Shown piece by piece: positions 18,787 to 28,174 of a stretch of 64,000 nucleotides of DNA; position 1 is the first letter of the stretch; each line of letters starts with the position of its first letter. Source of the DNA: Eubacterium plexicaudatum ASF492 (GTDB lineage Bacteria; Bacillota; Clostridia; Lachnospirales; Lachnospiraceae); the NCBI RefSeq assembly GCF_000364225.2, contig NZ_AQFT02000001.1:2871501-2935500 (forward strand), in the 5' to 3' direction. Under the pieces are notes generated by a model. The model saw only the letters and a list, made by a program, of their open reading frames with translations. It ran no database searches and was not told where the DNA came from. The position numbers were made by a program, and so were the translations under genes.

Positions 18787-18848
18787 ATTGCACAAATACA
18801 CTTTCCAGGCAATATGGCATTGCATTTCTCCACAAGATGGCATACAAT
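18787..18848 (+). repeat. 62-bp direct repeat, copy A, containing divergent promoters
   Basis: Identical over 62 bp and in the same orientation to 21066-21127; the two copies bracket the queuosine unit. It contains a forward promoter (TTGCAT 18820-18825, 17 bp, TACAAT 18843-18848) and most of the reverse aroK promoter, whose -10 box is completed by flanking bases on this copy only. Confidence 0.9.
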
Positions 18849-18931
18849 CACATCTTTGACAGTTGTTCAAAGAAAAAAGTTGCCGTATCCCTTATAAAAC
18901 AATAAACGTATGAAACCAAAATTTTTTATAG

Positions 18932-18960
18932 TTGACATCCTGGGTTCTGCGTAATATAAT
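18932..18960 (+). promoter_or_regulatory. Consensus promoter of the queuosine operon
   Basis: TTGACA at 18932-18937, exactly 17 bp, then TATAAT at 18955-18960: a perfect vegetative promoter. Transcription should begin near 18967, about 150 bp ahead of queC. Confidence 0.85.
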
Positions 18961-18966
18961 TTCAAT

Positions 18967-19045
18967 ACAGCTGAATAGACAGTTCGGCCCGATTGCTCGA
19001 GCGTACCATCCTGTCGTTAAACAAAACTAGGGAACCCGATTTATT
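18967..19045 (+). ncRNA. Structured leader of the queuosine operon, candidate preQ1 riboswitch
   Basis: The leader between the promoter and the terminator can fold: GACAG (18978-18982) pairs with CTGTC (19011-19015) around an inner GCTCGAGC palindrome. It is followed by an A-rich tail AAACAAAACTAGGG like the tail of preQ1 riboswitches. Position ahead of queuosine genes supports a preQ1 or preQ0 sensor that controls the downstream terminator. The class cannot be assigned by eye, and it could be a new variant. Confidence 0.5.
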
Positions 19046-19052
19046 TTATTGA

Positions 19053-19080
19053 ATCCTGCGTTTTGCGGGTTTTTTTTGCT
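19053..19080 (+). terminator. Leader terminator upstream of queC
   Basis: CCTGC (19055-19059) and GCGGG (19065-19069) form a stem followed by eight T. It lies before the queC start, so it is an attenuator of the operon, probably switched by the leader. Confidence 0.8.
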
Positions 19081-19116
19081 TTTTTGTACGGCTGAATTGA
19101 GATTGGAGGAAAATGT

Positions 19117-19809
19117 ATGAAAATACTGGTGTTGTCAAGCGGCGGCATTGATTCGACAGTCTGTCTGGCGCTTGCCGTAGAGAAGTATGGCTATGAGAAT
19201 GTGCTGAGCCTGTCTGTTTCTTATGGACAGAAGCACAGCAATGAACTGAAAGCGGCGCGGAGGATTGCGCAGCATTACCATGTGAGACATAAGGAACTGG
19301 ATATGGGGATGATATTTGCGGGCTCCGACTGCACATTACTGGAGGGAAGGGGAGAAATTCCCAAGGGCACATATGCATCCCAGCTTCAGGAGAGTACCGG
19401 AAAACCGGTTTCTACCTATGTTCCGTTCCGGAACGGGCTGTTTCTGGCGGCAGCGGCATCTGTTGCGCTGGCGGATGGATGTGAGAAGATCTATTATGGG
19501 GCTCATGCGGATGACAGCGCGGGAAATGCGTACCCGGATACTTCAGAAGCATTTCATGAAGCAATCAGCCGGGCAGTGTATGAAGGGAGCGGAAAGCAGT
19601 TGGAAATCGAGGCTCCATTTCTGTACAGCCATAAGGCAGATGTCGTCCGGACAGGGATAGGGCTTCAAGTACCCTTTGCATTTACCTGGTCCTGTTACGA
19701 GGGTGGAGAAAAGCCGTGCGGAAAATGCGCCACCTGTATGGACAGGAGGAAAGCGTTTGAACGAAACGAAATCCGGGATCCGGCGGAATATGAGGAGGAA
19801 AAGAAATGA
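19117..19809 (+). CDS. queC: 7-cyano-7-deazaguanine synthase
   Basis: 230 residues. N-terminal PP-loop SSGGIDSTVCLA and a C-terminal zinc site in CGKCATCMDR with an upstream Cys identify QueC. It converts 7-carboxy-7-deazaguanine to preQ0 using ATP and ammonia, in the pathway to the modified tRNA base queuosine. GGAGG precedes the ATG by 7 bp. It is the first gene of a three-gene unit whose next start overlaps its stop. QueD and QueE are not in the window. Confidence 0.93.
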   Translation: MKILVLSSGGIDSTVCLALAVEKYGYENVLSLSVSYGQKHSNELKAARRIAQHYHVRHKELDMGMIFAGSDCTLLEGRGEIPKGTYASQLQESTGKPVSTYVPFRNGLFLAAAASVALADGCEKIYYGAHADDSAGNAYPDTSEAFHEAISRAVYEGSGKQLEIEAPFLYSHKADVVRTGIGLQVPFAFTWSCYEGGEKPCGKCATCMDRRKAFERNEIRDPAEYEEEKK

Positions 19810-20492
19810 CAAATTCTGTTTTGTTTATACTTTCAATTGGTTTTTATCTTTTTTCGGTAGTGATTGCCTACAAAATGTTTGGAAAGACAGGGCTGTATGT
19901 GTTTACGGCAATTTCAGCGATTCTTGCCAATATACAGGTGTGTAAAAATGTAGATATTTTTGGACTTTCGACCACTGCGGGAAACACGCTTTACGCGGCA
20001 AGTTTTCTGGTGACGGATATCCTGTCTGAAAAGTATGGAAAGAAAGCGGCGCAGAAAGCAGTCTACATTGGTCTGTTTACAACCATTATTTTCCTGGTGG
20101 GAACACAGGGGCTGCTCAGGTTTGTCCCGAATGCAAACGATATCATGAATGAGCCGATTACAATGCTGTTCGGTTTTGTACCGAGGGTGGTTTTAGGAAG
20201 CACACTGGGATATATCTGCTCACAGACGATAGATGTTACGCTTTATCATTTCATCTGGAAAAAAACGGGCGACAATGAGGGAAGGTTATGGCTTCGCAAC
20301 TGTGGTTCGACTCTGACTTCCCAGGCTGTGGATACGCTGGTGTTTACGTTTGCCGCTTTCTGGGGTGTGTATGACACGGAGGTATTTGTGAGTATTCTGC
20401 TTACAACGTATCTGTTTAAGGCAATTGTTGCTTTCTGCGATACGCCTTTCGTATATCTGGCAAGAAAGCTCAAAGTAAAGGAGGAACATTAA
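19806..20492 (+). CDS. Queuosine-precursor transporter, VUT/YhhQ family
   Basis: 228 residues with about six membrane segments. LFGFVPRVVLGSTLGYICSQTIDVTLYHF and DTLVFTFAAFWG are typical of the VUT family (formerly DUF165), of which YhhQ imports preQ0/preQ1. The start overlaps the queC stop (ATGA), so translation is coupled. Having both synthesis and uptake of deazaguanines in one operon lets the cell make or salvage the precursor. Confidence 0.88.
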   Translation: MTNSVLFILSIGFYLFSVVIAYKMFGKTGLYVFTAISAILANIQVCKNVDIFGLSTTAGNTLYAASFLVTDILSEKYGKKAAQKAVYIGLFTTIIFLVGTQGLLRFVPNANDIMNEPITMLFGFVPRVVLGSTLGYICSQTIDVTLYHFIWKKTGDNEGRLWLRNCGSTLTSQAVDTLVFTFAAFWGVYDTEVFVSILLTTYLFKAIVAFCDTPFVYLARKLKVKEEH

Positions 20493-20963
20493 ATGTCTGA
20501 GTTACATGCACTTGGAAAACAGACAAAATACCAAATGGATTATGCGCCGGAGGTACTTGAAAGTTTTGAAAATAAACATATGGATAATGACTATTTCGTG
20601 AAATTCAATTGTCCGGAGTTTACATCTCTCTGTCCGATTACGGGACAGCCGGATTTTGCGACGATCTACATATCTTATGTCCCGGACAGAAAAATGGTTG
20701 AAAGCAAATCCCTAAAACTGTATCTCTTTTCTTACAGAAATCATGGAGATTTTCATGAGGACTGCTGCAATAAGATTATGAAAGATTTGATAAATCTTAT
20801 GGAACCAAAGTATATTGAAGTCTGGGGAAAATTTCTTCCAAGAGGAGGAATTTCGATTGATCCGTACTGTAATTACGGAAAGAAAGGAACGAAATGGGAG
20901 GAGATGGCTTATGACCGTCTCGCCCATCATGACATGTATCCCGAAAAAGTAGATAACCGATAA
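20493..20963 (+). CDS. queF: NADPH-dependent preQ0 reductase
   Basis: 156 residues, the short single-domain (Bacillus-type) form. The nucleophile Cys lies in [12 protein letters not shown] and the family motif in [16 protein letters not shown], with Glu/His ligands beyond. It reduces the nitrile of preQ0 to the aminomethyl group of preQ1. It starts right after the transporter stop with GGAGG upstream. It closes the operon; a GC-rich hairpin at 20972-20997 follows. Confidence 0.92.
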   Translation: MSELHALGKQTKYQMDYAPEVLESFENKHMDNDYFVKFNCPEFTSLCPITGQPDFATIYISYVPDRKMVESKSLKLYLFSYRNHGDFHEDCCNKIMKDLINLMEPKYIEVWGKFLPRGGISIDPYCNYGKKGTKWEEMAYDRLAHHDMYPEKVDNR

Positions 20964-21009
20964 CAGATTTGGATGCCCCGTGGTCTTACGGGGCGTCTGA
21001 CGTATCCGA

Positions 21010-21061
21010 ATGTTACAGTTCGCAGCTGGCTTGATTTTTAGACAGGTGTGAACTGTAACAT
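21010..21061. repeat. 12-bp perfect inverted repeat after queF
   Basis: ATGTTACAGTTC (21010-21021) and GAACTGTAACAT (21050-21061) flank a 28-bp loop, immediately before copy B of the 62-bp repeat. No T-run follows, so this is not an ordinary terminator. It may be an end of a small inserted element or an RNA hairpin. Confidence 0.55.
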
Positions 21062-21065
21062 CCGA

Positions 21066-21127
21066 ATTGCACAAATACACTTTCCAGGCAATATGGCATT
21101 GCATTTCTCCACAAGATGGCATACAAT
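21066..21127 (+). repeat. 62-bp direct repeat, copy B, containing a promoter
   Basis: Perfect copy of 18787-18848. The forward promoter (TTGCAT 21099-21104, 17 bp, TACAAT 21122-21127) points at the CPBP gene 44 bp downstream. The reverse promoter is broken here because the -10 is completed outside the repeat on copy A only. Confidence 0.9.
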
Positions 21128-21170
21128 AATGGATGAATCGACAACAACTTATATTCGGGAGGTAATGATT

Positions 21171-22034
21171 ATGACTATGAAACGCATCGGCCGTTTTTAT
21201 TCTGTCTGCTGCCGCTGATTATTACGATCGTCCTGCAGAATCTGGTCAGCATTCCGATCTGTGGAATCACAGCGATTGCGGTCCTGATAAAAAATAACCA
21301 TACGCAAATATCATTGGACGAACTGATCAACGAACTTCTTTCGATCTGGTCGACCGGTCCGTTTATTATTTTTGTATCCATGACATATGCCATTGCCGCA
21401 CTTGTCATTTTCGGCTTCTGGTATCGGAAAAAACTGGCTGCAAATCAGGAACGGGTCGCCGTAAAAGCCGCTTTTGATCTTCGGATTGTTTTCGCGCTGC
21501 TATTATTATCGTTTGGCTTGCAGTATGTAATCGGCTATCTGATGAACTTTATCGGTATGCTGCGTCCGGACTGGATGCAATCTTACACGGAGCTGATTGA
21601 CACTGCCGGTATTGGCACGCTTTCTCCGCTTACGATTATTTATGCCGTTATCATCGCCCCGATTTCCGAAGAACTGATTTTCCGCGGCGTTACCCTTGGC
21701 TATGCCAAAAAATTCTGCCGGTCACCGGTGCGGTATGTCTGCAGGCAGTATTATTCGGCATTTTCATATGAATATAATACAGGGTATTTATGCCGCGTTT
21801 TTAGGACTGTTTATCGGATATCTGAAAGAAGCCGGCGGTTCGATTGCGATACCGATCGTATTTCATGCGTTTTTTAACATCTTCGGATCGTTTGCGGGTG
21901 ATAGTATGTATTATCATATGGAACAGCCGTTTTTCTTTCTGCTGTGGCTGACGGTCGGCGTACTGCTGACTTATGCCGGTATCTTTTTATTTCAGTATGG
22001 AATTAGCGTCCGTGATCATGCGGACATCGGATAG
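21171..22034 (+). CDS. CPBP-family intramembrane glutamic protease, frame broken three times
   Basis: Repaired length about 288 residues. It contains the CPBP motifs APISEELIFRG and, after repair, LFGIFHMN and FHAFFNIFG, carrying the catalytic Glu and His residues of the Abi/Rce1 protease fold. Such proteins process prenylated or peptide substrates, or give bacteriocin self-immunity. Frame breaks are at runs 21194-21198, 21707-21712 and 21761-21764; one base added at each restores a single multi-pass protein. ATG at 21171 follows GGGAGG. It is driven by the promoter in copy B of the repeat. Three breaks in one gene make real decay possible, but the pattern matches the rest of the window. Confidence 0.8.
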
Positions 22035-22045
22035 AGGAACGTTAT

Positions 22046-22082
22046 AAAAAACGCAGCGTGACTGTTTCCACGCTGCGTTTTT
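22046..22082. terminator. Bidirectional terminator between the CPBP and ptsI genes
   Basis: A stem of AAAAACGCAGCGTG with CACGCTGCGTTTTT, with T-runs on both strands, separates the convergent genes. Confidence 0.92.
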
Positions 22083-22104
22083 AATTTGGAAGTCCAAAAT
22101 ACAA

Positions 22105-23740
22105 TTATTCCTCCGGCGTAACTCTCATTTCACGTACTGCCTTGCGGACTTTTAATATCATAGAAGGTGCAACGGAAAGTTCATCCAGTCCCATCTTCAT
22201 AAACTGTTCCGTCAGTTCCGGATCTGCGCCAAGTTCTCCGCAGATTCCTGCCCATTTTCCATGTTTATGCGCATTGTCTACAACCATTTGAATCATGCGC
22301 AAAATTGCTTTATGATGCGGATTGTAAAAATCATCCAGCTTTGCGTTCTGCCTGTCGATCGCCAGCGTATACTGCGTCAGATCGTTCGTGCCGATACTGA
22401 AGAAATCAACCAGCTCTGCCAGCTCGTCGCTGATCATAACTGCCGCAGGCGTCTCAATCATAATACCCTGCTCCGGCATTTTGTACGGAATGCCTTTTGC
22501 TTCCAGCTCCTGACGTACTTCTTCTACAATTTCATAAATCTTTTTCACTTCCTCTACGGAAATAATCATCGGGTACATCACGGACAGATTTCCAAATACG
22601 GCGGAACGAAGCAGTGCACGCACCTGTGTTCTAAATATATCCGGCTGTTTTAAGCAGATACGAATCGCACGGTACCCTAATGCAGGATTATCTTCATTTC
22701 CAAGATTGAAATAATCCACCTGCTTATCCGCACCGATATCCAGTGTACGGATAATTACTTTTTTTACCGGCCATTGTCTGCAGAACCTGACGATATGCCT
22801 GGAACTGTTCTTCTTCCGTCGGAAAATCGTTTCTTCCCAGATATAAAAATTCACTGCGGAACAGACCGATGCCCCCGGCATCATTTTCCAGTACATATCC
22901 TACGTCGCCGACACTTCCAATATTTGCATAAATGTTAATTTTCTTTCCGTCAAGCGTAACATTTTCTTTGCCTTTTAATGTCTGCAGCATATGAGCTTTT
23001 TCTTTTTCTTCCTCAATTCTGCCCTCAACCACGCTGCGCGTATCCGCATCCGGTTCAAAAATAACCTTACTTTCAAATCCGTCTACAACTGCTTCCATTC
23101 CGGTATGTATCTCATCCAGATTCATCGGAACACCGATTAATGCAGGAATGTTCATCATACGTGCCAAAATTGCCGTATGGGAATTGGTAGAACCATGTAC
23201 CGTGACAAAGCCAAGTATTTTTTCTTTGTCCATCTGCACCGTTTCACTCGGGCTTAAATCATCCGCAACGATAATTGACGGTTCCATCGCACTTAAATCC
23301 GCATCGCCTTCGCCTGACAGATTCCGTACAAGCCGTTCCGAAATATCTTTCACGTCTGCCGAACGCGCTTTCATATAATCGTCATCCATATTTGCGAACA
23401 TCTCCGCAAAGTTATCTCCTGTCATCGCTACGGCATATTCCGCATTTACCATTTCCGTACGAATCATATTATATATGGAATCCAGATAATCATCATCATC
23501 CAGCATCATCTGGTGTACTTCAAAAATAGCCGCACTCGCTTCTCCTACTTCTTTAACCGCCTTGTCATATAAAGCCTGCAGCTGTGCCTTTGCCTGCTGC
23601 CCTGCAGCGTCCACTCTGTCAATTTCTGCCTGCGCATCTTCTACTTTCGTTCGTTTGATCTGAAAATCCTTATTCTTTAATACAAACACTTTGCCAATCG
23701 TAATGCCTTTGTATACTGACTTTCCTGAAAATTCAGTCAT
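22105..23740 (-). CDS. ptsI: Phosphoenolpyruvate-protein phosphotransferase (enzyme I), frame broken
   Basis: Repaired length about 544 residues. HGSTNSHTAILARM holds the phospho-histidine; the C-terminal PEP-binding barrel includes GGIGLFRSEFLY, IIRTLDIGADK and AGICGELGAD with the catalytic Cys. It starts the sugar phosphotransferase relay by passing phosphate from PEP to HPr. A seven-base T-run at 22749-22755 needs one base fewer to join the halves, the only insertion among the breaks. ptsH is not adjacent. Since enzyme I is needed for PTS sugar uptake, a sequencing error is the likely cause. Confidence 0.9.
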
Positions 23741-23899
23741 TTTTCTTTTTCTCCCTTCTTACAAGTGGTTTTTTTATTCTCAAATGTCATCAGTGTATCT
23801 ATATTTTACAACGATTTTACAACAGTTGCAATGATAATTTCATTTTTTTGACATAAAATTTTCAGATAAGCATCGGATATTCGGCAATATGACGAAAAC

Positions 23900-24454
23900 T
23901 CAGTCAATCATCTTTGCAAAATATCTGCGATACATCCATCCGGCCAGCCAGCCGGAACCGATTCCGGTAAACATGCCCACAAACACATCACTTGGATAAT
24001 GCACGCCCACGTACAGTCTGGACAATGCAATACATGCCGCTAACACCAGCAGCGCGATACCTGCTTTTTTCGGCAGATACCGATACATCACATATGCGGA
24101 GGCAAACGAGCTCCCCGTATGCCCGGAAGGAAACGAAAAATCCACCGGCTTTGCCACCAGCGGCGTCAGCATGCCGCAGACATCATAAGGCCGGATTCTT
24201 CCAACCAGATTTTTCAGCAGCAGATTATTCAGAAACAGCGAAGCTAACAAGGCCAGAAAGCTGATAACGCCAATTTTGCGTGTTTTCTTTGAGAGCAGCA
24301 GCAAAGCTGAAAGCAAAATCCAGAACAGTCCGGCATTGCCAAGGCTGGTAATAAAAACTACAATCGGAGTCAGCCACGATACACGCACAGACTCCTGTAT
24401 GAACAGCAATATTTGAATATCCACATTCGTCAGTAATTCAATCATTCCGATCAT
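23900..24454 (-). CDS. PAP2-family membrane phosphatase
   Basis: 184 residues with about five membrane segments. The three phosphatase motifs are present: KNLVGRIRP, PSGHTGSSFA and SRLYVGVHYPSDV. Members dephosphorylate undecaprenyl pyrophosphate or phosphatidylglycerol phosphate at the outer membrane face. The gene is alone, upstream of ptsI on the same strand with a 160-bp gap. Substrate is undetermined; undecaprenyl pyrophosphate phosphatase (BcrC-like) is the simplest reading. Confidence 0.88.
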   Translation of the reverse strand: MIGMIELLTNVDIQILLFIQESVRVSWLTPIVVFITSLGNAGLFWILLSALLLLSKKTRKIGVISFLALLASLFLNNLLLKNLVGRIRPYDVCGMLTPLVAKPVDFSFPSGHTGSSFASAYVMYRYLPKKAGIALLVLAACIALSRLYVGVHYPSDVFVGMFTGIGSGWLAGWMYRRYFAKMID

Positions 24455-24530
24455 CCCCCATCATTCCTGTTTGTTTTTCCTCATTATACGCAGTCTGCGC
24501 ATAAAAATCCACCCAAAAAATATCCTAATA

Positions 24531-24558
24531 TTGCAAATTTTCAATATGCTGATATAAT
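24531..24558 (+). promoter_or_regulatory. Promoter of the PocR kinase operon
   Basis: TTGCAA at 24531-24536, 16 bp, TATAAT at 24553-24558, about 35 bp ahead of the response regulator gene. Confidence 0.7.
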
Positions 24559-24592
24559 AGGAAGTACAAAAAGCTATTCCAGGAGGTTTACA

Positions 24593-25440
24593 ATGAGATA
24601 CAAAGTATTATTAGTCGGCAACAACAAAGCAACTATTGAAGATATGTTCCTCCATGCAAACAGCATTTTGGAATGCCAGAGCACTTCCATCCGCTTTGAC
24701 GATATTGTCTGTCATCTGAAATATTTTCAGCCGCACGTACTCGTCTACTGCATGCATAATGAAACCCGTGACACCATGTCACAGCTGATTACGATCAAGC
24801 ATACAAAGCTGGAGCGAAAAACCCCGTTTTTCCTCGTTGCAACGCAGGAAGACTGCGACGAAATGCGTAAAATGTCTGCGGAATTTGCAGATGTTAGTCT
24901 GATCAAACCGATTACCGCACTGCAGATTGCTGAAAAAATTACCGAATACATGAAGCGAAATTTCAGCATTCAGGAAGAAGAGGCGCCGACCGCCGCACCT
25001 TTGATATCTGCCGAACAGCAAAAAACGCAGGAGCTGCTTGACGATATCGAATCCATGTTTGAGGATGCGCCGATTACCAGCCGTAAACATATTCTTGTCG
25101 TGGATGACGACTTCCGTATGCTGAAACTGATCAAACGATATCTGGATGACACCTACGATATTGCAACTGCAATTAACGGCAAAGTAGCGTTAAAATTTTT
25201 AGAAACAAAAATGACAAACCTGATCTTACTGGACTATGAAATGCCTGAAGAAAACGGCCCTGCCGTTTTGGAAAAATTACGTGCCAATCCCGTTACCAGT
25301 TCCATTCCCGTAATCTTTCTGACAGGCATTAACGACCGTAAAAAATCCAGCAGGTACTTATGTTAAAACCGCAGGGATACCTGCTCAAGCCTATCGACCA
25401 CGATAAATTGGTAGAAACCATTGAAAAAACGATCGGATAG
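24593..25440 (+). CDS. Response regulator with pseudo-receiver and true receiver domains, frame broken
   Basis: Repaired length about 282 residues. Residues 1-120 look like a receiver fold without the phospho-acceptor Asp (LVYCMHNE in its place). Residues ~160-280 form a true receiver: VVDDDF, phospho-acceptor D214 in LLDYEMP, and the Lys in LLKPID. There is no DNA-binding or enzyme domain. The six-base A-run 25340-25345 lacks one base. It lies 28 bp upstream of the first PocR kinase, so it is probably a phosphate acceptor or adaptor for those kinases. Confidence 0.8.
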
Positions 25441-25468
25441 CCAGATTTCAAAGAAAGGTTCACTTATA

Positions 25469-28174
25469 ATGGAAGAGACTTTATTGTTAACTGACTTGAT
25501 AGATATTGCCATTCTGCAGGAAATGCAGAATTCATTTTCCAAAATGACCGGCATCGCCGCCTACATAACCGATGCTGACGGAAACCATGTAACGGGCTGT
25601 TCCTGTCAGTCGGATTTTTGTTCCAAATATACACGCTCGTCCACAATCGGGGCACAGCGCTGCAAAAACTGCGACATCAACAGCACGTATCAGGCCTTTC
25701 ACCAGGGCAAGACCATTACTTACCACTGCCATGCCGGTCTGCGCAATTTTGCTACGCCGATTATCATTAACGACCAGCTGATCGGATGCTTTTTTGGCGG
25801 ACAGCTTCTGGACACTCCACCTGATGATGCCAGAATCCGGCATCTTGCAAACGAGTTTGGTCTTGACCAGGAAGAATATCTCCATGCGTATCATTGTCTG
25901 CCGTATTTTCCAAGGGAAGAACTGAAACGGGCTTCTTTGTTTTCACATACGATTACAAATGCTTTGTCCAGCATCGCCTATCACAATTTTGTAATTCTTC
26001 AGGAAAATGCCAAAATTAAACGCATTACTCATCTGAAATCGGATTTTCTGGCAAATATGAGCCATGAAATCCGTACACCGATGAACGCCATTATCGGTAT
26101 GGCCGAAATGGCGCTGCGGGAAGAACTCCCGCTGACCGCACGTGATTATGTAAATCAGATTAAAAGTTCGGGCAAAAATCTTCTGATGATTATTAATGAC
26201 ATTTTGGATTTTTCCAAAATCGAATCCGGCAAAATGGATATTACAATGGGTGAATACGAGCCTATGTCCATGATCAACGATGTTGCAAATATTATCATGT
26301 CGCACATCGGCCGGAAAAATGTCCGGCTTATTCTGGACATCTCTCCGGATATTCCTTTTGAACTGCTGGGAGACAGTCTGCGAATCAAACAGATTTTTGT
26401 AAATCTGACAAACAATGCCGTAAAATTTACAAAAGACGGCTATATTACTTTAACCTGCAGGCCTATTGCCAAAACGGACGACGAAGTGCTTCTGGAGACG
26501 ACCATACAGGATACCGGTATCGGAATTAAAAAAGCGGATCTGAAAAAACTGTTCCAGTCGTTCCAGCAGCTGGACAGTAAACGTAATCGAAATCTGGAAG
26601 GCACCGGACTGGGACTCGCCATCAGCCAGCAACTGCTGCATCTGATGATGGGCACCATCCATGTGGAAAGCGAATACGGAAAAGGCTCGACTTTTTCGTT
26701 TCAGCTCGTGCAGCGCATCACACGTTCACGACCATGTATCACCATTAAAAATCCGCCTGATGCCGCAGCCGGTCTGATCGAAGATCCGATTGCCCACGCA
26801 CAGCTGAAAAAAGATATCGAAAGGCTTCGTATTCGGTATCATGCACTGGAATCCGAAAATGACCTGAATCATTTGGACTTACAGTCGGTCGAATTTTTGT
26901 TTATTGACAAAGTTCTTTTTACAGACACGGTTGATGCTTTCGTGAAAAATCATCCGAAACTTACGGCCATACTGGTTCTGGATTTTTATGATACACATTT
27001 TTGCCATTACCATCCAAACATGCTTATTTTAAAAAAGCCGCTGTATTCATTAAATCTGGCTATGATATTTAACCATGAAAGCGTGGACATGAATTACAAT
27101 AACGTCATGGATGAAGACTATGAATTTATTGCTCCGGATGCACAGATACTGATTGTCGACGACAATAACGTCAACCTGACGGTCGCAGACGGTCTGCTGA
27201 AACCACTGCAGGTGCAGACCGACACCGCACAAAGCGGAAAAGAAGCGATCAACAAAATCTCCATCAAACATTATGATCTGATTTTTATGGATCACCAGAT
27301 GCCCGATCTGGACGGAATCGAAACGACGCACATTATCCGTCGCTTTCACGAAGAATATACGACCGTACCGATTATCGCATTCACTGCTAATGCTTCCACG
27401 GAAATGGAAATGATGTTCCTGAACGAAGGATTAAACGACTGTGTCGGCAAACCGTTTGAACTGCGTATGCTGATTTCCAAGCTCAAACGCTGGCTGCCGA
27501 AAGAAAAAATTCAAAAGATCAGTGATGAATTTGAACCGCTGCCGGAACCGCAGCCACAAAAATCCTCTGTCTGCATCGAAGGACTTGATACCGAAGCCGC
27601 TTTACAGCTGCTCGGCAGTGAAGAGCTGCTATGGGCGGTGTTAAGAGACTATTACAGGATCATACGCAAAAAAGCGGAAAAGATCCGGCAGCTGGAGCAA
27701 AAGGAAGATCTGAAAAACTATACTATCGAAGTCCATGCGTTAAAAAGCGCTTCACGTCAAATCGGTGCGACAGAGCTGTCTGCTCTTGCCGCCGATATGG
27801 AAAAAGCAGGCAATGCGGGAAATACCCAGCTGATTCATCAATATACCGGTTCGATGTTGGAGCAGTATTTGCATTATGACCATATTTTAGCGCCATATTT
27901 TATGGAACACGAAGCACAGTCAGACAACGGAACCGCAATTTCACCGGAAATACTGTGTCAGTCCTTTTCCGCACTGCGTCACGCCATCGAAGAACTGGAT
28001 ATGGACCAGATGGAAGCAGTCATACAGGAAATGGCACCTTATTACTACGAAGAATGGCAGATGGATCTGTATAAACAGCTCAAAAATGCTGTGGAGGAAT
28101 TGGACGTTGATTCCTGTGAATCCATTCTTGCCGCCTGGGAAAATGAAGAGGGCAAACATGGAACTAGAAAATGA
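25469..28174 (+). CDS. PocR-domain hybrid sensor kinase (first of a tandem pair)
   Basis: 901 residues. An N-terminal PocR sensory domain (residues ~5-185) is rich in Cys/His ([24 protein letters not shown]). Then come a histidine-kinase dimerisation domain with H199 in SHEIRTPMN, an ATPase domain ([23 protein letters not shown]), a receiver with D608 in [11 protein letters not shown] and an Hpt domain with H756 in EVHALKSAS. No membrane segment is present, so it senses a cytosolic ligand through a multistep phosphorelay. ATG at 25469 (MEETLLLTD) is chosen because the paralogue aligns there. It overlaps the next gene by 17 bp. Confidence 0.9.
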   Translation: MEETLLLTDLIDIAILQEMQNSFSKMTGIAAYITDADGNHVTGCSCQSDFCSKYTRSSTIGAQRCKNCDINSTYQAFHQGKTITYHCHAGLRNFATPIIINDQLIGCFFGGQLLDTPPDDARIRHLANEFGLDQEEYLHAYHCLPYFPREELKRASLFSHTITNALSSIAYHNFVILQENAKIKRITHLKSDFLANMSHEIRTPMNAIIGMAEMALREELPLTARDYVNQIKSSGKNLLMIINDILDFSKIESGKMDITMGEYEPMSMINDVANIIMSHIGRKNVRLILDISPDIPFELLGDSLRIKQIFVNLTNNAVKFTKDGYITLTCRPIAKTDDEVLLETTIQDTGIGIKKADLKKLFQSFQQLDSKRNRNLEGTGLGLAISQQLLHLMMGTIHVESEYGKGSTFSFQLVQRITRSRPCITIKNPPDAAAGLIEDPIAHAQLKKDIERLRIRYHALESENDLNHLDLQSVEFLFIDKVLFTDTVDAFVKNHPKLTAILVLDFYDTHFCHYHPNMLILKKPLYSLNLAMIFNHESVDMNYNNVMDEDYEFIAPDAQILIVDDNNVNLTVADGLLKPLQVQTDTAQSGKEAINKISIKHYDLIFMDHQMPDLDGIETTHIIRRFHEEYTTVPIIAFTANASTEMEMMFLNEGLNDCVGKPFELRMLISKLKRWLPKEKIQKISDEFEPLPEPQPQKSSVCIEGLDTEAALQLLGSEELLWAVLRDYYRIIRKKAEKIRQLEQKEDLKNYTIEVHALKSASRQIGATELSALAADMEKAGNAGNTQLIHQYTGSMLEQYLHYDHILAPYFMEHEAQSDNGTAISPEILCQSFSALRHAIEELDMDQMEAVIQEMAPYYYEEWQMDLYKQLKNAVEELDVDSCESILAAWENEEGKHGTRK

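Noticed and set aside
18942..19037. Pairing of GGGTTC near 18942 with GAACCC near 19032 as the base stem of the queuosine leader
   Set aside because: The first arm lies in the spacer of a perfect TTGACA-17-TATAAT promoter, so it would not be transcribed from that start.
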